Shown: positions 12,971-24,736, counted from the stretch's first letter. The stretch: 64,000 nucleotides of DNA from Chromobotia macracanthus (GCA_036877525.1 JAZGTH010000002.1:1240001-1304000); one strand, 5' to 3'. Numbers and translations: made by a program. Notes: generated from the letters alone by a model not told the origin.

Positions 12971-14525
12971 TTTTGACTTGAAATGTCTGAAAAGACAACC
13001 ACAGTGCTTTAAGAACTAAATAAAATACTCAAATAGAATACATTATGTAATAGAATACACTCTTATATTATACAGGTTACAAGCCTTTGACTTATTAAAC
13101 TTCACACATCTTTTACTCAATGGCAATGCAGAAATCTCCTAGTTAACTAGAGGGTGTGACCTCCATTATGTACCTAATATTTAGTTTCACTGCAAATATT
13201 TAAATTTCAAAGTGTGCCCAACTTCCCTGGTTTACACAAGAACATTTTGCTCTTTGTAAAAAGCCTATTACAAATGTTGTTATTAAGCAAGTTTCATTTG
13301 TTTATTTTATTTTGCTAGCTAGCACGGTACACCATGGCAGGCCTACTAGTGACAAACCTTAATATAAACTTTGAGCCTCAAGCCCATATTGGTCGACCAT
13401 CAGAAATAACACATTTCTCGCACCACATTTACAGCAGAAATGTGATGCAATGTATACAGTTTATTTACCCTACAACAAAATGCAGCCTACTTGTTTCATT
13501 TATCTCAATATCTGTTACATTTCAACAGCTCTGACTGGGTGCCCAAACATAGCCTCACCAAAGCATCTTAACTATGAGCTGAGAATGTAAACACCAAGCC
13601 ACATTTTATGAAGAACAGTGTTTGGTTTTTATCACAAGTCAGTCTGATTTTTGTCTCCTCTCATACTGGTACATTTCTTCCATATTTAAACTTTTGCATT
13701 TCTGACATGATACAATATAAACACTAATAGTATTTGCTTTAATGTATGTCAAAGTCCTGTTGCTGCCCCAGTTTACCTTTTCACCAATTCAATGCTGAAA
13801 ATCATACTGAGCTTTAACACATGCTGTCATTAAAATGTGAGTGATATTTGATCCTACCACAAAAGTATTAAAAGAATTGTTAATGGTACCAGGAATAAAT
13901 AAGGAAATAATAATTCCTATCCCTAGTTACAAGCCATATACTAACCATCACAATGCAGCCCACAAATCCAAATATCTGCGTAAAGCTTTATTCACGTAAA
14001 TGGTCCATTCAATCACCGACCATCTGTGACACATATCTCCATTCCGTCTGGGACTTGACCAAGCATGTAGAGATAACATCTACGCTACCTTGTAACGATG
14101 GCTAAATAATACATATGTATGTGTGTATATAATTTCTAGTATAGGTACCATGTACCGATTATATTACTTATATCTCTATAAGTAACACAATCTCATGGCA
14201 TTTAAAAACCTATTTTACATTTTAGCAATTCAAACAAAATCGCCAACCCGTAAAATAGTTATATTACCTGTGAGATCTGGTTGCTGTAGTATACACTGAT
14301 ATAGACAAGCACTGGGGCAGCAAATATTGATATAACCATTCAACAGCTCACGAGATTGATGGATTGTTCTTGCCCTAGAGATAACAGCTCAATCTACAGA
14401 GTAAATCACACCTTCACCCCTTAAGTTGAATGATGACAAAAAAGATGGCAAGCATAAAGCAAAGAATAATCAGGATCAGAGCCCAATATATCTACAGCAT
14501 GACTGACATAGATGATTTGACCAAG
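12970..14525. other. Non-coding stretch, nothing recognised
   Basis: AT-rich with no ORF of interest. I see no host exon or identifiable repeat. Confidence 0.5.
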
Positions 14526-14527
14526 AT

Positions 14528-17500
14528 GATTAAAGATGGCGGCGAGAGAGTAGCGTGCAGCGGCCACTCCGGACCAAAATCATGCTATTTTCGTCTTTAG
14601 CCCGACTTTAGGCACATGGACATCGGTACTCTCTGTGTTCGTATACACCACCGCCAGACACTTACAAACTTAGGAAATACCACTACAGCTACTCTGCAAA
14701 ATGATCTGGGACGTTGCAAGCTGTGCGCGAGAAAGCAGAAGCGCGGCAAGAGGGCGGGGGTCCATGCTAGGCTAAAAACAAACCCTAGCTGGCCGGCTCT
14801 CCCGTCCATCCTTCTCTCCAATGTCTGCTCCCTGGACAATAAATTGGATTACATCTGATTCCAGCAAGCTATGCGGTGTGAGTTTAGAGACTGCTGCATC
14901 TTTGTTTACACTGAGACGTGGCTCAGCGAGAGAGTTCTGAACACCGCCATTCAGCTAGATGAGCTAGCTTCATTTTGTGCCGACAGAAATACAGCTCTGT
15001 GCGGTAAGACTCGCGGCAGTGGCTTGTGTGTTTACATCAACACGGAATGGTGCAAAAACTCGGTTCTAGTTTCGAATTACTGCTCATCACTGGTGGAGTT
15101 TGTGACTGATAGATGCAGACCATTTTATTTACCACGGGAATTCACCACTGTCTTCATAATTGGAGTATACATCCGGCCCAGTGCTAATGCTAAAGATGCA
15201 CTCTGTGAACGGTATGCTGTTATTTGCAAGCTTCAGAACTCAAACCCCATTTGAGAGCCATCTCTGCTCTCCAGGACTGTTTTGAACTCACTGACTGGCA
15301 CACGTTCAGGGAAGCGGCAACTGACGGCGACTTTACCAACTTGGAGACATCAGTGACCAGCTATATTAGCAAGTGCATTGATGACGTCACCATCTCCAAG
15401 ACCATCACCACACGCTCCAACCAGAAGCCATGGATGACTGCAGCGGTGCGTGTGCTACTGAGGACAAGAGACTCCGCCTTCAGAGCAGGTGACAAGGTGG
15501 CCCTGAGAACAGCAAGGGCCAAACTGTCCCAGCCTATCAGAGAGGCAAAGTGCACATATGCTCAGAAAATCCATAACCACTTCGAGGCCAGCAGAGACAC
15601 ACGGCGCATGTGGAAGGGCATCCAGGCCATCACCAACTACATGACAACATCACCTGCCTGTGACAGCGATGCCTCCCTCCAAAATGCGCGGAACAACTCC
15701 GACGCTCGGTTCAAAGCACAGAATGACGTGATGACGAGGAAGACCACCCCTCCTCGCAATGACAAGGTGCTGTGTCTAACCACAACTGATGTGAGGGAGA
15801 CTCTACGCAGAGTTAACTGCTAATCCCAACAACATTCCTGGCAGGGTGCTCAAAGGATGTGCCAACCAGCTGGCAGATGTCTTCACAGACATCTTCAACA
15901 CCTCCCTGCGCAACACCGTTGTTCTGACGTGCTTCAAGACCACCACCATTCCCATGCCAAAGAAGTCACCAGTGTCCTGCCTCAACGACTACCATCCTGT
16001 TGCACTTACACCCATCATCATGAAGTGCTTCAAGAGGCTCGTCTTGAGGCACATCAAGACCCTGCTGCCCCCCTCATTGGACCCCTTGCAATTCGCTTAC
16101 CGCCCCAACCGCTCAACAGATGACACCATCACTACCCCGCTCCATCTGGCCCTCACCCACCTGGACAATAAAGACACATATGTTTGACTTCAGTTCAGCA
16201 TTCAACACAATCATCCCTCTGCACCTGGTTGGAAAACTGAACCTGCTGGGCCTGAACACCTCCCTCTGTAACTGGATACTGAACTTCCTGACTGGGAGAC
16301 CTCAGTCATTCTGGATTGGGAACAGCACCTCCAGCACCACCACACTGAGCACTGGGGCCCCACAGGGCTGTGTGCTCAGTCCATTGCTGCTCACTCTGCT
16401 GACTCACAACTCTGTAGCAATGCACAGCTCGAATCACATCATCAAGTTCACCAATGACATAACAGTGGTGGGTCTCATCAGCAAGAATGACGAGTCAGCA
16501 TACAGAGAGGAGGTGCAGCGGCTAACGAACAGGTGTAGAGCCAATAACCTGTCTCTGAACATGGACAAAACTAAAGAGATGGTTGTTGACTTCAGAAGAC
16601 CACAGAATGACCACACTCCGCTAAACATCAACGGCTCCTCCGTGGCGATCGTCAAGAGCACCAAGTTTCTCGGTGTTCACCTGGCGGAGAACCTCACCTG
16701 GTCGCTCAACACCAGTTCCATAACTAAGAAAGCCCAGCAGCGCCTGTACTTTCTGAGAAGACATCTCCCACCCCTCATCCTCACCATGTTCTACAGAGGA
16801 CTATCGAGAGCATCCTGTGCGGCTGCATCACTGCCTGGTCTGGGAATTGCACTGCCTCGCAAGACCCTTCAGCAGATAGTGAGAACAGCTGAGAAGATCA
16901 TCGGGGTCTCTCTTCCCTCCATCACAGACATCTACACCTCACGATGCATCCGCAAAGCCACCAGCATTGTGGATGACCCCACACACCCCTCTCACACACT
17001 CTTTACCCTCCTGCTGTCTGGTAAACTGTACCGAAGCATTTGAGCCCTCACAACCATGCTAGTTTCTTCCCCCATGCTATCAGGCTCAATACATAGAACT
17101 GGAGCTGAAGGAACACACACACCCACAACACACCCATTTAATTTTATCTTACACCCTGCAATCTTTTGGCACGTTAAATACTATTTGCTGCTGCTAAATA
17201 CTTTTGGCTGCTAAATACTTAAACTGTACATAGTCATTTTTAACACTTATGTTAACACGTATATCTTTCTTTCACCAGGATCACTCTGGAACAGAACTGT
17301 GCGCTGGTCAGCGCTGCACTGGGACATACAACATCCATTGCCTTCCCCAGAAGTCATTGTACTGTCTTGTGCTGTCTGCACTTGTTTGCACTTGTGTGCT
17401 TTATGTATAAATTATGTAAAAATTATGTAGCCTTGTAGTTCTGTGTTGTTCTGTGTAGCACCTAGATCCTGGAGAAACGGTCTTTCGTTTCACTATGTAC

Positions 17501-17545
17501 TTGTATATGGTTGGAATGACAATAAACTCCACTTGAACTTGACAT
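14528..17545 (+). mobile_element. L2/CR1-like LINE, near full length, decayed
   Basis: A non-LTR retrotransposon on the plus strand. It starts with a GC-rich leader (gatggcggcgagagagtag, 14531). The AP-endonuclease part lies at 14760-15250 (SNVCSLDNKLDYI, then FVYTETWLSE), with a shortened linker. Reverse transcriptase runs at 15846-17043 (LNDYHPVALTPIIMKCFKRL, PLQFAYRPNRSTDD, DFSSAFNTIIP, GAPQGCVLSPLLLTLLTH) and ends in the thumb/C-terminal block (IVDDPTHPSHTLFTLL). The catalytic YADD/FADD box reads FTND, so the active site is lost even apart from at least four frameshifts. The 3' UTR ends 'ggaatgacaataaactcc' near 17531. Confidence 0.92.
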
Positions 17546-17631
17546 AAGCCAAAAGAAAGGCCATATGCATTAAATGTGTTGCAAAGGTCACAAAAATGTT
17601 GTCACAGGACAGAATCTGCATTTTGGCTACA

Positions 17632-17690
17632 TTTTTACATTTACATTTAGTAGACACTTTTATCCAAAGCGACTTACATAAAAGAGATTT
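17632..17690 (-). repeat. tRNA-SINE 3' tail fragment (reverse)
   Basis: Contains 'tttagtagacacttttatcc' then 'aaagcgacttacat', the same tail as at 9.05 kb, about 90 bp beyond the 3' end of the LINE. Confidence 0.65.
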
Positions 17691-18400
17691 TTATATACTG
17701 ACTCTCAATGAAAATGACCTTGATGAAATAAAATTGCAAATGATCAGGAAATAAGTTACAAGACATTTCACTTAGACAAAGTACCAAAACTTACAACAGT
17801 ACTACAGTCATTTCTGGACATGTTTCCACAGTGTAATACCAATGTGTTCTTTGTAATTGCCGTGGAGCAAAGACTACAGTACATGATAATAATCATTCTA
17901 TATCACAGAGGATATAATATAATGTATCACTATATATTTGGTACATGATAGCATGGTAGTCACATTATAATCACTACATAATAATCACTTTAAACATATG
18001 CTATATTAATACCATGATTTACTGGACGTCCCCTAATAACAGCATTTTATTCTTTACATACATTAATATGTAAAGGTAATATAAGGTAAAAATATTGATA
18101 GAAGTAATGTTATTACCATCTGACAGTACTACTGTACCATAATACCAACACCATACTTGTAAATCTTTAACGTGCGCTGCCAAAATAAACAATCAAGTAA
18201 AAAAAACAGTAAACATGTCAAGCAACATAATAAGTCGCTTATTATATATACAGACGTGTAACTGTCTGATTATAGGAAACGTAACTAAGTACTTACTTAA
18301 CAAAACTAAAACCTGCAAATCCACATAAATATTTATACAAAAGAATTCAACAGCATCCACGGCAGCGACACCCCCATAATATCTGCTGCTACATGAATCA
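17690..18400. other. Non-coding AT-rich stretch
   Basis: Nothing recognised. It lies between the LINE/SINE tail and the CpG-rich candidate promoter region. Confidence 0.5.
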
Positions 18401-18440
18401 CATTTCATCGCCTGCATCAGATCGTGTCGCGCGTGCTTAC

Positions 18441-18560
18441 CTGTAGACAACATTAATGCTTCCGCAGAAACGTCACTGGCCCGCCGATTAATGTGCTTAT
18501 TGGGGTTTATGAGCAATTACAATAGCGTGAGCCGCGATTGACGCGCATGTGTCAGACTAA
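18441..18560 (-). promoter_or_regulatory. mib2: CpG-rich candidate first exon/promoter of mib2
   Basis: About 18.40-18.75 kb is much richer in CpG than its AT-rich surroundings. On the minus strand a strong donor, TCTACAG|GTAAGC, has its last exon base at 18441. An ATG twelve bases before it (ATGTTGTCTACAG) would join the acceptor at 2418 in the same frame as the mib2 ORF, giving an N-terminal extension of about 63 residues before MEVGMRVV. The start of the exon is arbitrary here. Frame agreement has a one-in-three chance of being coincidence, and the implied intron of about 16 kb would be full of transposons. Inference only; it could instead be a non-coding first exon or unrelated. Confidence 0.35.
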
Positions 18561-18767
18561 CGCCACTGGACGTCCATAACATCAAACGAAACTTCCAGGA
18601 GCTCAGCGATTTGCGTTTACAAATAATCCCACGAAATTAACAAAACCATGTCAATACGACATCATTTTAACAGACAGAAATCAAAACAGCGCTAGTTCTG
18701 CTAGCAACGCCGAATGGGGTTTGCTATGACACACCCACGCTGCGCGGCGTCACTGAAAATGCTATGG

Positions 18768-18900
18768 TAGTCCTACTATAGTGAAGGTTTCACACTTGAA
18801 TATTAAATATATGACGCCTCGGTAATGTAACGAGGCACGTCAGTGTGCAGTAATTGATATTCAAAGTTTGAACCTTCGCCTTAGTAGGGTTCGTAATTTA
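18768..18900. repeat. Imperfect palindrome of about 100-130 bp
   Basis: The core arms are GAAGGTTTCACACTTGAATA from 18783 and its imperfect complement ending GTTTGAACCTTC at 18877. They fold around a short centre between GCCTCG and CGAGGC. The arms extend outward through ctactatagt / ccttagtag. It is probably a MITE or MITE remnant placed just beyond the CpG-rich candidate promoter. Confidence 0.55.
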
Positions 18901-19399
18901 GTAGGCATGGTATTGGCTATTGCGATTAAATTAGATGTTTGTTTTAAATCATTGATTTCAGATGCAGGTTTGGTGTTACTGGTGTTGTAAAATATACATT
19001 AAGTAAAAATTCCATATATAGATTAGTGCGCATGCGTGTTAAAGTACATTGCGTTTTTCAGCTGTGGTCCTCGTGAGCCATCTTATATAATATTATTTGT
19101 CATTCATTTGAATTTAATACTTTCACATCTTTAGCTTTCACATGTTAAATCAATAAATGTTGAAATATTTAAATAAATCATTACATAAATAATCAATTTT
19201 CATTATTTTTATAATTATTTATTTATTTATTTATTTATGGAGTTTTTATCTACATATGTATTTGTTTACACATTTATTTTATTTATTACCTTATTTATTT
19301 CTGTATTTCCTTCTACTTTTTTACATTTCTGTGTGCAACATGGAAACAAAGGAGACGACCCTTGCGTAGCTCCAGTTCATCACTGGTTGAGCCGTAGAA

Positions 19400-21500
19400 A
19401 GAGAGAATCGGATAAAGAACACACACAAATTCTGTGTTGCTTGCATGAGTAAAACAAGTTCTCAAGGGAACAAAGTGCACACATTGTGAAGGCTGCTCAC
19501 TAAAGAAGCTTTGCTCTCATCTTGCTGTCTGCTTGGGTGAGCCCTAGGCGGATGCCCCACGGATCGGGTCTCAGCGCTGTTGATACTCTGCAGAGGCTCG
19601 TCTTTCTCACTCCCCTGCTAAAAAGGTGCAATGTCAAAGGAAGCTCACATAAATATTCTATGATTTGTTGGACATCACCTTGCTACAGGTGAGTAAAGAT
19701 ATGCACATATGATGTGGCCATGGATTTGGCCCGACCCATATCCTTTGACATTCATAAAAGATTAGACTTGAAATGATCCGATTGGCAGAGTCAGAGCCTG
19801 CAATTTCATCTGTCCACTAAGAGATCATTAGCAGGCTGGTGCCACACAGCATATGATTGCTGTATTACAGGTATACCAAGCCAACCTGCCAAAGGACTTG
19901 GATCGGGGGAGGGTCTTTCCCCTGACAGTCATTGAACTGCACCTGGTCTATGGGTTTAGCATTTCCGGGTAACCAAATGCACAGTCCCTGTTGTAATATG
20001 CTCTATGGTGGTTATGCAGAGAGACATTGGTGGATGAGCTTAGCTGATGTTAAGGAGAAAAAAAGAGACTTCTCCTCTGCTTGTTGGTCTTGACTCTAGC
20101 TTGAGCTATTTTACACATGGTTGTCAAGAATCTCAGAGCAGCAGGGGTCCAAATCTTTACCTGATGCCCCTATGCATGGCCTGCGTATGTCTGAGGACTG
20201 GAGGTGGACCTCCGCCCCCACGGGGCAGAACGCAGGAGTGGTGTGATGCTGGGAAAGCAGGCAAGATGCCAAGGACAGGCGTGTTGAGGCACAAAAGAGT
20301 GAAGAAGTATCCCTGTCTCACTCTCCTTTTTTCTCTGTCATCTAATGTTGCATAAACACATAAAACATGGGGAGTTTCACACTCCCCATGTTTTATGATG
20401 GGTGATATAGGGTCCTCAGCCTTTCCACCTTTTGGCTGGCAAAGGGGATGGCTTGTTGGACGTGGCAGCTAGTGATCAGCTGGCTCCTATTCGACTAATG
20501 TCTTCCAGGTTGAGTAGTACCCTCACTGTAGGGGGTCCTTTCCCCCACTAGAGCTTCACCTTCCTGAACCGTGGATCAAGCATAGAGCAGGTCCTTCAAA
20601 CCAGGGGATCCCCACTCCCCCAGAGCTCTATTAAGGGTCAGTAGTTTTAAGTGGCTGTGGCTAGCTAAATGCTCCCCTTGGATTTCTGTCCTTAGGGCAA
20701 GAGTGAGGTAGTACCTTCACTATAGAGGGTCCTCTGCCTCCTGTAAAGTTCCATTAACAGACAATTGTTTCGAGTGGCTGTAGCTAGCTGTGTGATGGCA
20801 CCTCTTGGCTTTTTTATCCTGGGATATGTGTAGAGTAGCATCCTGTCTATTGAGGATCCTCCTCTCCCCACAGAGCTCATTGGAGAGCATAGCGGTTCCA
20901 GGATAATTTGGTATCTGGAAGCCCTCAAGCCATGTAACTGGACTATGTAGGAGGTTTAAGGGGCCTAACACAGGAGGAGGTGGGTTCAAACTCAACTTGG
21001 CAAGAGGCATCTTGATGTCTTGCACCGAGAACACTACCAAAGATCCAGCACCCTGAAAGCCTTAGTCCTCATCACTATAAGAGCACTGAGACTGAGAATG
21101 TAGAGATGAAGTCTCCTCCAAATGTGCAAAATGATCCTGCCCATCCGCAATTGATTTGAATCTGGGCAATGAGGAGGTAGACACAGATGCCCTAATTTCT
21201 TCATTCACATTTTGATTGACAGCAGGGAACAACATAATAAATAAATACCCTGCACCACATTAGATAGCCCTAAATACCCTGCACCACATTAGATAGCTCA
21301 GTAACCTGATGGGTCAGTGTTGCAAGTGGTACGTTTCCTCTTTGGAGGCCCTTCAGTTGTGCTAACTGGATGTTTGATACCAGACTAAATCCTCGTTCTA
21401 GCTGGTACAGACAATTTTGAATCTCAGAATCAAATTTTGCCAACCTTTGTTGCCTAGCCCCAAGGGGCATCAACTACATTTTGGGAAAGGATTATTTAAG
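19400..21500. repeat. Unclassified repeat-like region with degenerate tandem units
   Basis: Base composition rises above the flanks. Between 20460 and 20890 a unit of very roughly 130 bp recurs in degraded form: 'tcactgtagggggtcc', 'tcactatagagggtcc', 'ctattgaggatcctcc' and 'gtggctgtggctagct' / 'gtggctgtagctagct'. Short ORFs on both strands (plus 20047-20355; minus 20720-21040 and 21270-21473) show no family motif I recognise. It looks like an old mobile element, but I cannot assign it. Confidence 0.45.
20359..20397. repeat. Perfect 17-bp-arm hairpin
   Basis: CATAAAACATGGGGAGT, a 5-base loop TTCAC, then the exact complement ACTCCCCATGTTTTATG. It follows directly on the stop-containing end of the plus-strand ORF at 20047-20355. 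Function unknown. Confidence 0.85.
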
Positions 21501-22140
21501 GCCTCCTTGAGATCTTCAGTGCCCAGACAGGCAGGGCATTGTATATAGGACCATAGGAATCGAACATGTGAAACAAGATGCAGCCATACTGTCTATACCT
21601 TAAAGAAAATAAACCCTGGTCAACCAATGGGCTAAACAGTAGGACTGAACACTGTGCAGTGGTAAATAGCGCCGTTATGTGGTTGTCACAGTGAAAGACA
21701 CCCTGGCTTACCAGTGCAGTTTACATTGCACACTTTCTTGCCATAATTTAGGATTAGATTTTCATTTGGTCATTAAAAACAGCTTCATTGGCCATGCATA
21801 GTAGTGATATTAGTCACTAAAAATGTGATTGTAACTTAATTGTTGAAATGTGGAAGCCAATGAAATAATACATCTTTTTATTTATTAAAATCTTTATAAT
21901 ATGTTCTATTATTATATTTATTTTATACCTTGATTTTTATATCTTTATTAAAATGCGTTATATCATTATCATTAGCCGTACAAAGCAGTCATAATAGTTA
22001 TTTCGATTCAAGCACAATTTACTTGCTGATACCTGTAAATAATAGAAAGAACACAATTGTTTGTTATTTTCATTAAACAATATACAATATAATACAATAT
22101 CTATAACTACGTTATTTATTTTCTTTTTATTCATTATAAT
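21500..22140. other. AT-rich spacer
   Basis: No gene or named repeat seen. Its end supplies the ACATC target duplication of the LTR element that follows. Confidence 0.5.
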
Positions 22141-22145
22141 ACATC

Positions 22146-22590
22146 TGTCAGGGTCCTGGCTTCCTGTTTCTGAGTATTTCTAGATTATCTTGCCAGGATC
22201 CTGACATGTCCTGTGTTTAGTGTCAGAGCGTGCTGTTTGGATCCTGACTCCTTCTAGTCTTGGTTCTTGTTTCTTGGAGTCGGGATCTGAACACATGCTC
22301 TGGGTCTTCGTCTTGTGTGGAAGCACATGGCCTCTGTTTTGTTTTCTTTTGCATTTTGCACACTTGTTAGTCGTTTGTCTTTGTGCTATTTAATGCCCCC
22401 GTGTTTTGTAATTTCTAACTTTGTTTTTGTCAAGCTTTCTTGTTCTCTGTCTTGTCGTGGTTTTGCACTGTTTTTTGAGAGTTTTTGAGTTTTTGTTTCC
22501 AGCCTGTGTTTTGGTTTTCATTTTGACCCCTCGCGGGTTTTTGTTTTGGGTTTTGTTAAATAAAGACTTTTTTCTGTTTATTTTTTTTCG
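22146..22590 (+). repeat. 5' LTR of copy 1
   Basis: Matches 24111-24736 from its start through 'gttaaataaagac', but lacks an internal stretch of more than 100 bp present in the 3' LTR. Its last 50 or so bases are replaced by a T-rich tract. Confidence 0.8.
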
Positions 22591-22649
22591 TTTTATTTTT
22601 TTTTCTTCTTTCTTTTCCCTTTTTTCTTTTTTTTTCTTCTACAGACACT

Positions 22650-23830
22650 ATGGTGGATGAGATTGCAGAGTTTTCAGAGGAGTGGCGACAGTCCATGGCC
22701 GCCGATATCCGCAGCTCCGCGGATCCGTTTTCCCCCCAGGACGGTTGTTCCCTTGAGCAGTACGCGGCGAAGGCGCTGGAGGACGGGAGGGACGAACCCC
22801 TTTTTTGTACTTATTTTCTGGCCAGCCTCGACAACCCTCCGCCATTGGAGACCCGTCAAAGACTGATCATCTGGCCGTTCGGGAAGGTAATGCGGGTGCT
22901 GCGCCATTGGGAGGTGGAGCAGGAGGCTTTTTCTGCGGATCCTCTTCCCGTTCCGCCTCTGTGTGTGGGCCATATCTCCCTTGGGGCTCCTTTCTGGAGT
23001 GTCCAGTCGCCAGGGGTCCTTTCGGACAAGAGGGTCTTTTGGCTCCCAATTCCGAGAGGAGGAGGATGACATCGCTGGACTCTGCAGGGTCTTAAGTGGT
23101 GCCAGTCCGGGATCCTGTTGCCCTTGTCGATGCCCCACCGACGCCCGCTCTGCATGAGGTTGTCTCACGTTCCCGCTAAAAGAAGGGGAAGACCGTGGTG
23201 CCTCCTGTGTCCGTTCCTGCCCTCGAGCCTCCTGGGTCCGCATCTACGCTCGAGCCTCCTGGGTCCACGTCTGTGCTCGAGCCTCCTGGGTCCACGTCTG
23301 CCCTCGAGCCTCCTGGGTCCGCATCTGCGCTCGAGCCTCCTGGGTCTGCATCTGCGCTCGAGTCTCCTGCGCCGGCTCCCTCCAAGAGGAGGAGATGAAA
23401 GGGGAGTTCTGCCCTCCTTCCTGGGTCCGCGCCTCCTGTCTGTGTCCCTGCCTGTGTCTCTGTCCCTGGGTCCACCTCGGCGTCCCTGGTCCCTGCCTGT
23501 GTCTCTGTCCCTGGGTCCGCCTCGGCGTCCCTGGTCCCTGCCTGCTCCCGGGTCCCTGTCTCAGTCCCTGTCTCAGTCCCTTTGCCTGCTCCCGGGTTGG
23601 TTCCTGTGCCTGCCCCCGGGTCGGTTCCTGTGCCTGCTCTCGGGTTAGTTCCTGCGGAGGCGGCTCTTCCTGGCTGTGTTCCTGTCTTCCACCACACCTC
23701 TGCCGGCCTGGACCATCCCTCCGAGGTCTGGTCCCTGGCCCCTGGGGATTCCCTGGCGTGGGTCCCACCGGGCCATCAGTCCTCGATCCTCCTCCTGTGT
23801 GTCCTCCTCCTGTTAATCCTGTGTTTTTAA
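22650..23830 (+). pseudogene. gag-like, proline-rich protein of LTR copy 1 (frames broken)
   Basis: ATG at 22650 opens 139 codons to a stop at 23067. The first ~95 residues form a hydrophilic, mostly helical-looking block (LEQYAAKALEDG, WPFGKVMRVLRHWEVEQE) that aligns with copy 2 and plausibly is a capsid-like Gag domain. In another frame follow about six 9-residue repeats (LEPPGSASA type, 23222-23383) ending SKRRR. After a stop at 23396 come further Pro/Val-rich repeats, a conserved C-terminal patch (HPSEVWSLAPG) and a hydrophobic end at 23830. The frame changes suggest a single original protein of perhaps 390 residues. No zinc knuckle or protease is seen. Function is inferred from position only. 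Confidence 0.6.
23222..23383 (+). repeat. 27-bp coding minisatellite in LTR copy 1
   Basis: Six units starting CTCGAG with consensus 'ctcgagcctcctgggtccgc' plus 'atctgcg', coding nine residues each. The same position in copy 2 holds a different 26/27-bp array, so the repeats evolve independently. Confidence 0.9.
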
Positions 23831-24070
23831 TTTCCGTTTTGATGCCTTTTTTGCTGAACGTCCTCCCCGTCTTGTGTCATGTCTTGTTCTTGTCCTGTCT
23901 TGTCTCCAGTCTGTTTGTCAGCGTGTTGTTTAACGTTTTTGTCGTCTTTGTCTGCCCGTCTCGGTCCTGCCCGTCTCGGTCCTGCCTGCCGCCATTCCTG
24001 ACTGTCTTGTTCCTGTCGCTCTGTCTGTCTTGTGTAGGTCTGTTTGTTTTGTTTGTTTTGGGGACGCCCG

Positions 24071-24101
24071 CTTAAGGGACGCCCGGTGTGCGTCCCTTAA
24101 G
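24071..24101. other. Perfect 12-bp-arm hairpin beside the polypurine tract
   Basis: CTTAAGGGACGC, loop CCGGTGT, GCGTCCCTTAAG, running straight into GGGGGGG and the 3' LTR. The position suggests a structure near the element's 3' RNA end; no function is known to me. Confidence 0.85.
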
Positions 24102-24110
24102 GGGGGGTTA

Positions 24111-24736
24111 AATCAGGGTCCTGGCTTCCTGTTTCTGAGTATTTCTAGATTATCTTGCTAGGATCCTGACATGCCCTGTGTTTAGTGTCAGAGCGTGCTG
24201 TTTGGATCCTGACTCCTTCTAGTCTTGGTTCTTGGAGTCGGGATCTGAACACATGCTCTGGGTCTTTGTCTTGTGTGGAAGCACATGGCCTCTGTTTTGT
24301 TTTCTTTTGTCATGTGCGCTCCGGTCTTGCGTCTTGGCCCCGCCCTCTTGTTCTCTTGTCTTGTCTGTGCTCATTTCGCGCACCTGTTAGTCGTTTGTCT
24401 TTGTGCTATTTAATGCCCCCGTGTTTTCTGTCTTGTGCCAGTTCGTCTTGTAACTTCGTCTTGTATCTTGGCTTTTGTTCCTTGGCTCGTCTTGTATCTT
24501 GGTATTGTGAATTTTTTGCAACATGCATTTTTGTAATTTGTTTTTGTCAAGCTTTCTTGTTCTCTGTCTTGTCGTGTTTTTGCACTGTTTTTTGAGAGTT
24601 TTTGAGTTTTTGTTTCCAGCCAGTGTTTTGGTTTTCGTTTTGCCCCCTCGCAGGTTTTTGTTTTGGGTTTTGTTAAATAAAGACTTTGTACTGTTTAACG
24701 CTGTCTGCGCATGGGTTCGTTTCTCTCTGCCTGACA
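24111..24736 (+). repeat. 3' LTR of copy 1
   Basis: 626 bp. It begins AATCAGGGTCC where the 5' LTR has TGTCAGGGTCC, so the first bases are mutated. It holds a polyadenylation signal (ttaaataaagac) and ends CTGACA. Confidence 0.85.

Larger units (their letters stand above)
22146..24736 (+). mobile_element. Non-autonomous LTR retrotransposon, copy 1
   Basis: A 2.59-kb element bounded by TGTCAGG at 22146 and CCTGACA ending 24736. It is flanked by the same 5-bp ACATC at 22141-22145 and 24737-24741, the mark of an integrase-mediated insertion. The two LTRs share long identical stretches (for example 'gatcctgactccttctagtc'). The 5' LTR lost internal segments and its 3' end is overgrown by pyrimidines; the 3' LTR is 24111-24736 and carries an AATAAA. 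Between them lie only a gag-like frame, proline-rich repeats, a hairpin and a G-rich polypurine stretch (24099-24107). No protease, reverse transcriptase or integrase is visible, so it needs another element's enzymes. No convincing primer-binding site. Same family as the 28.3-31.0 kb copy, opposite orientation. Confidence 0.88.

Noticed and set aside
22674..23768. Long minus-strand ORFs (173-189 codons)
   Set aside because: GC-rich coding minisatellite read backwards; the plus-strand frame matches the second element copy.
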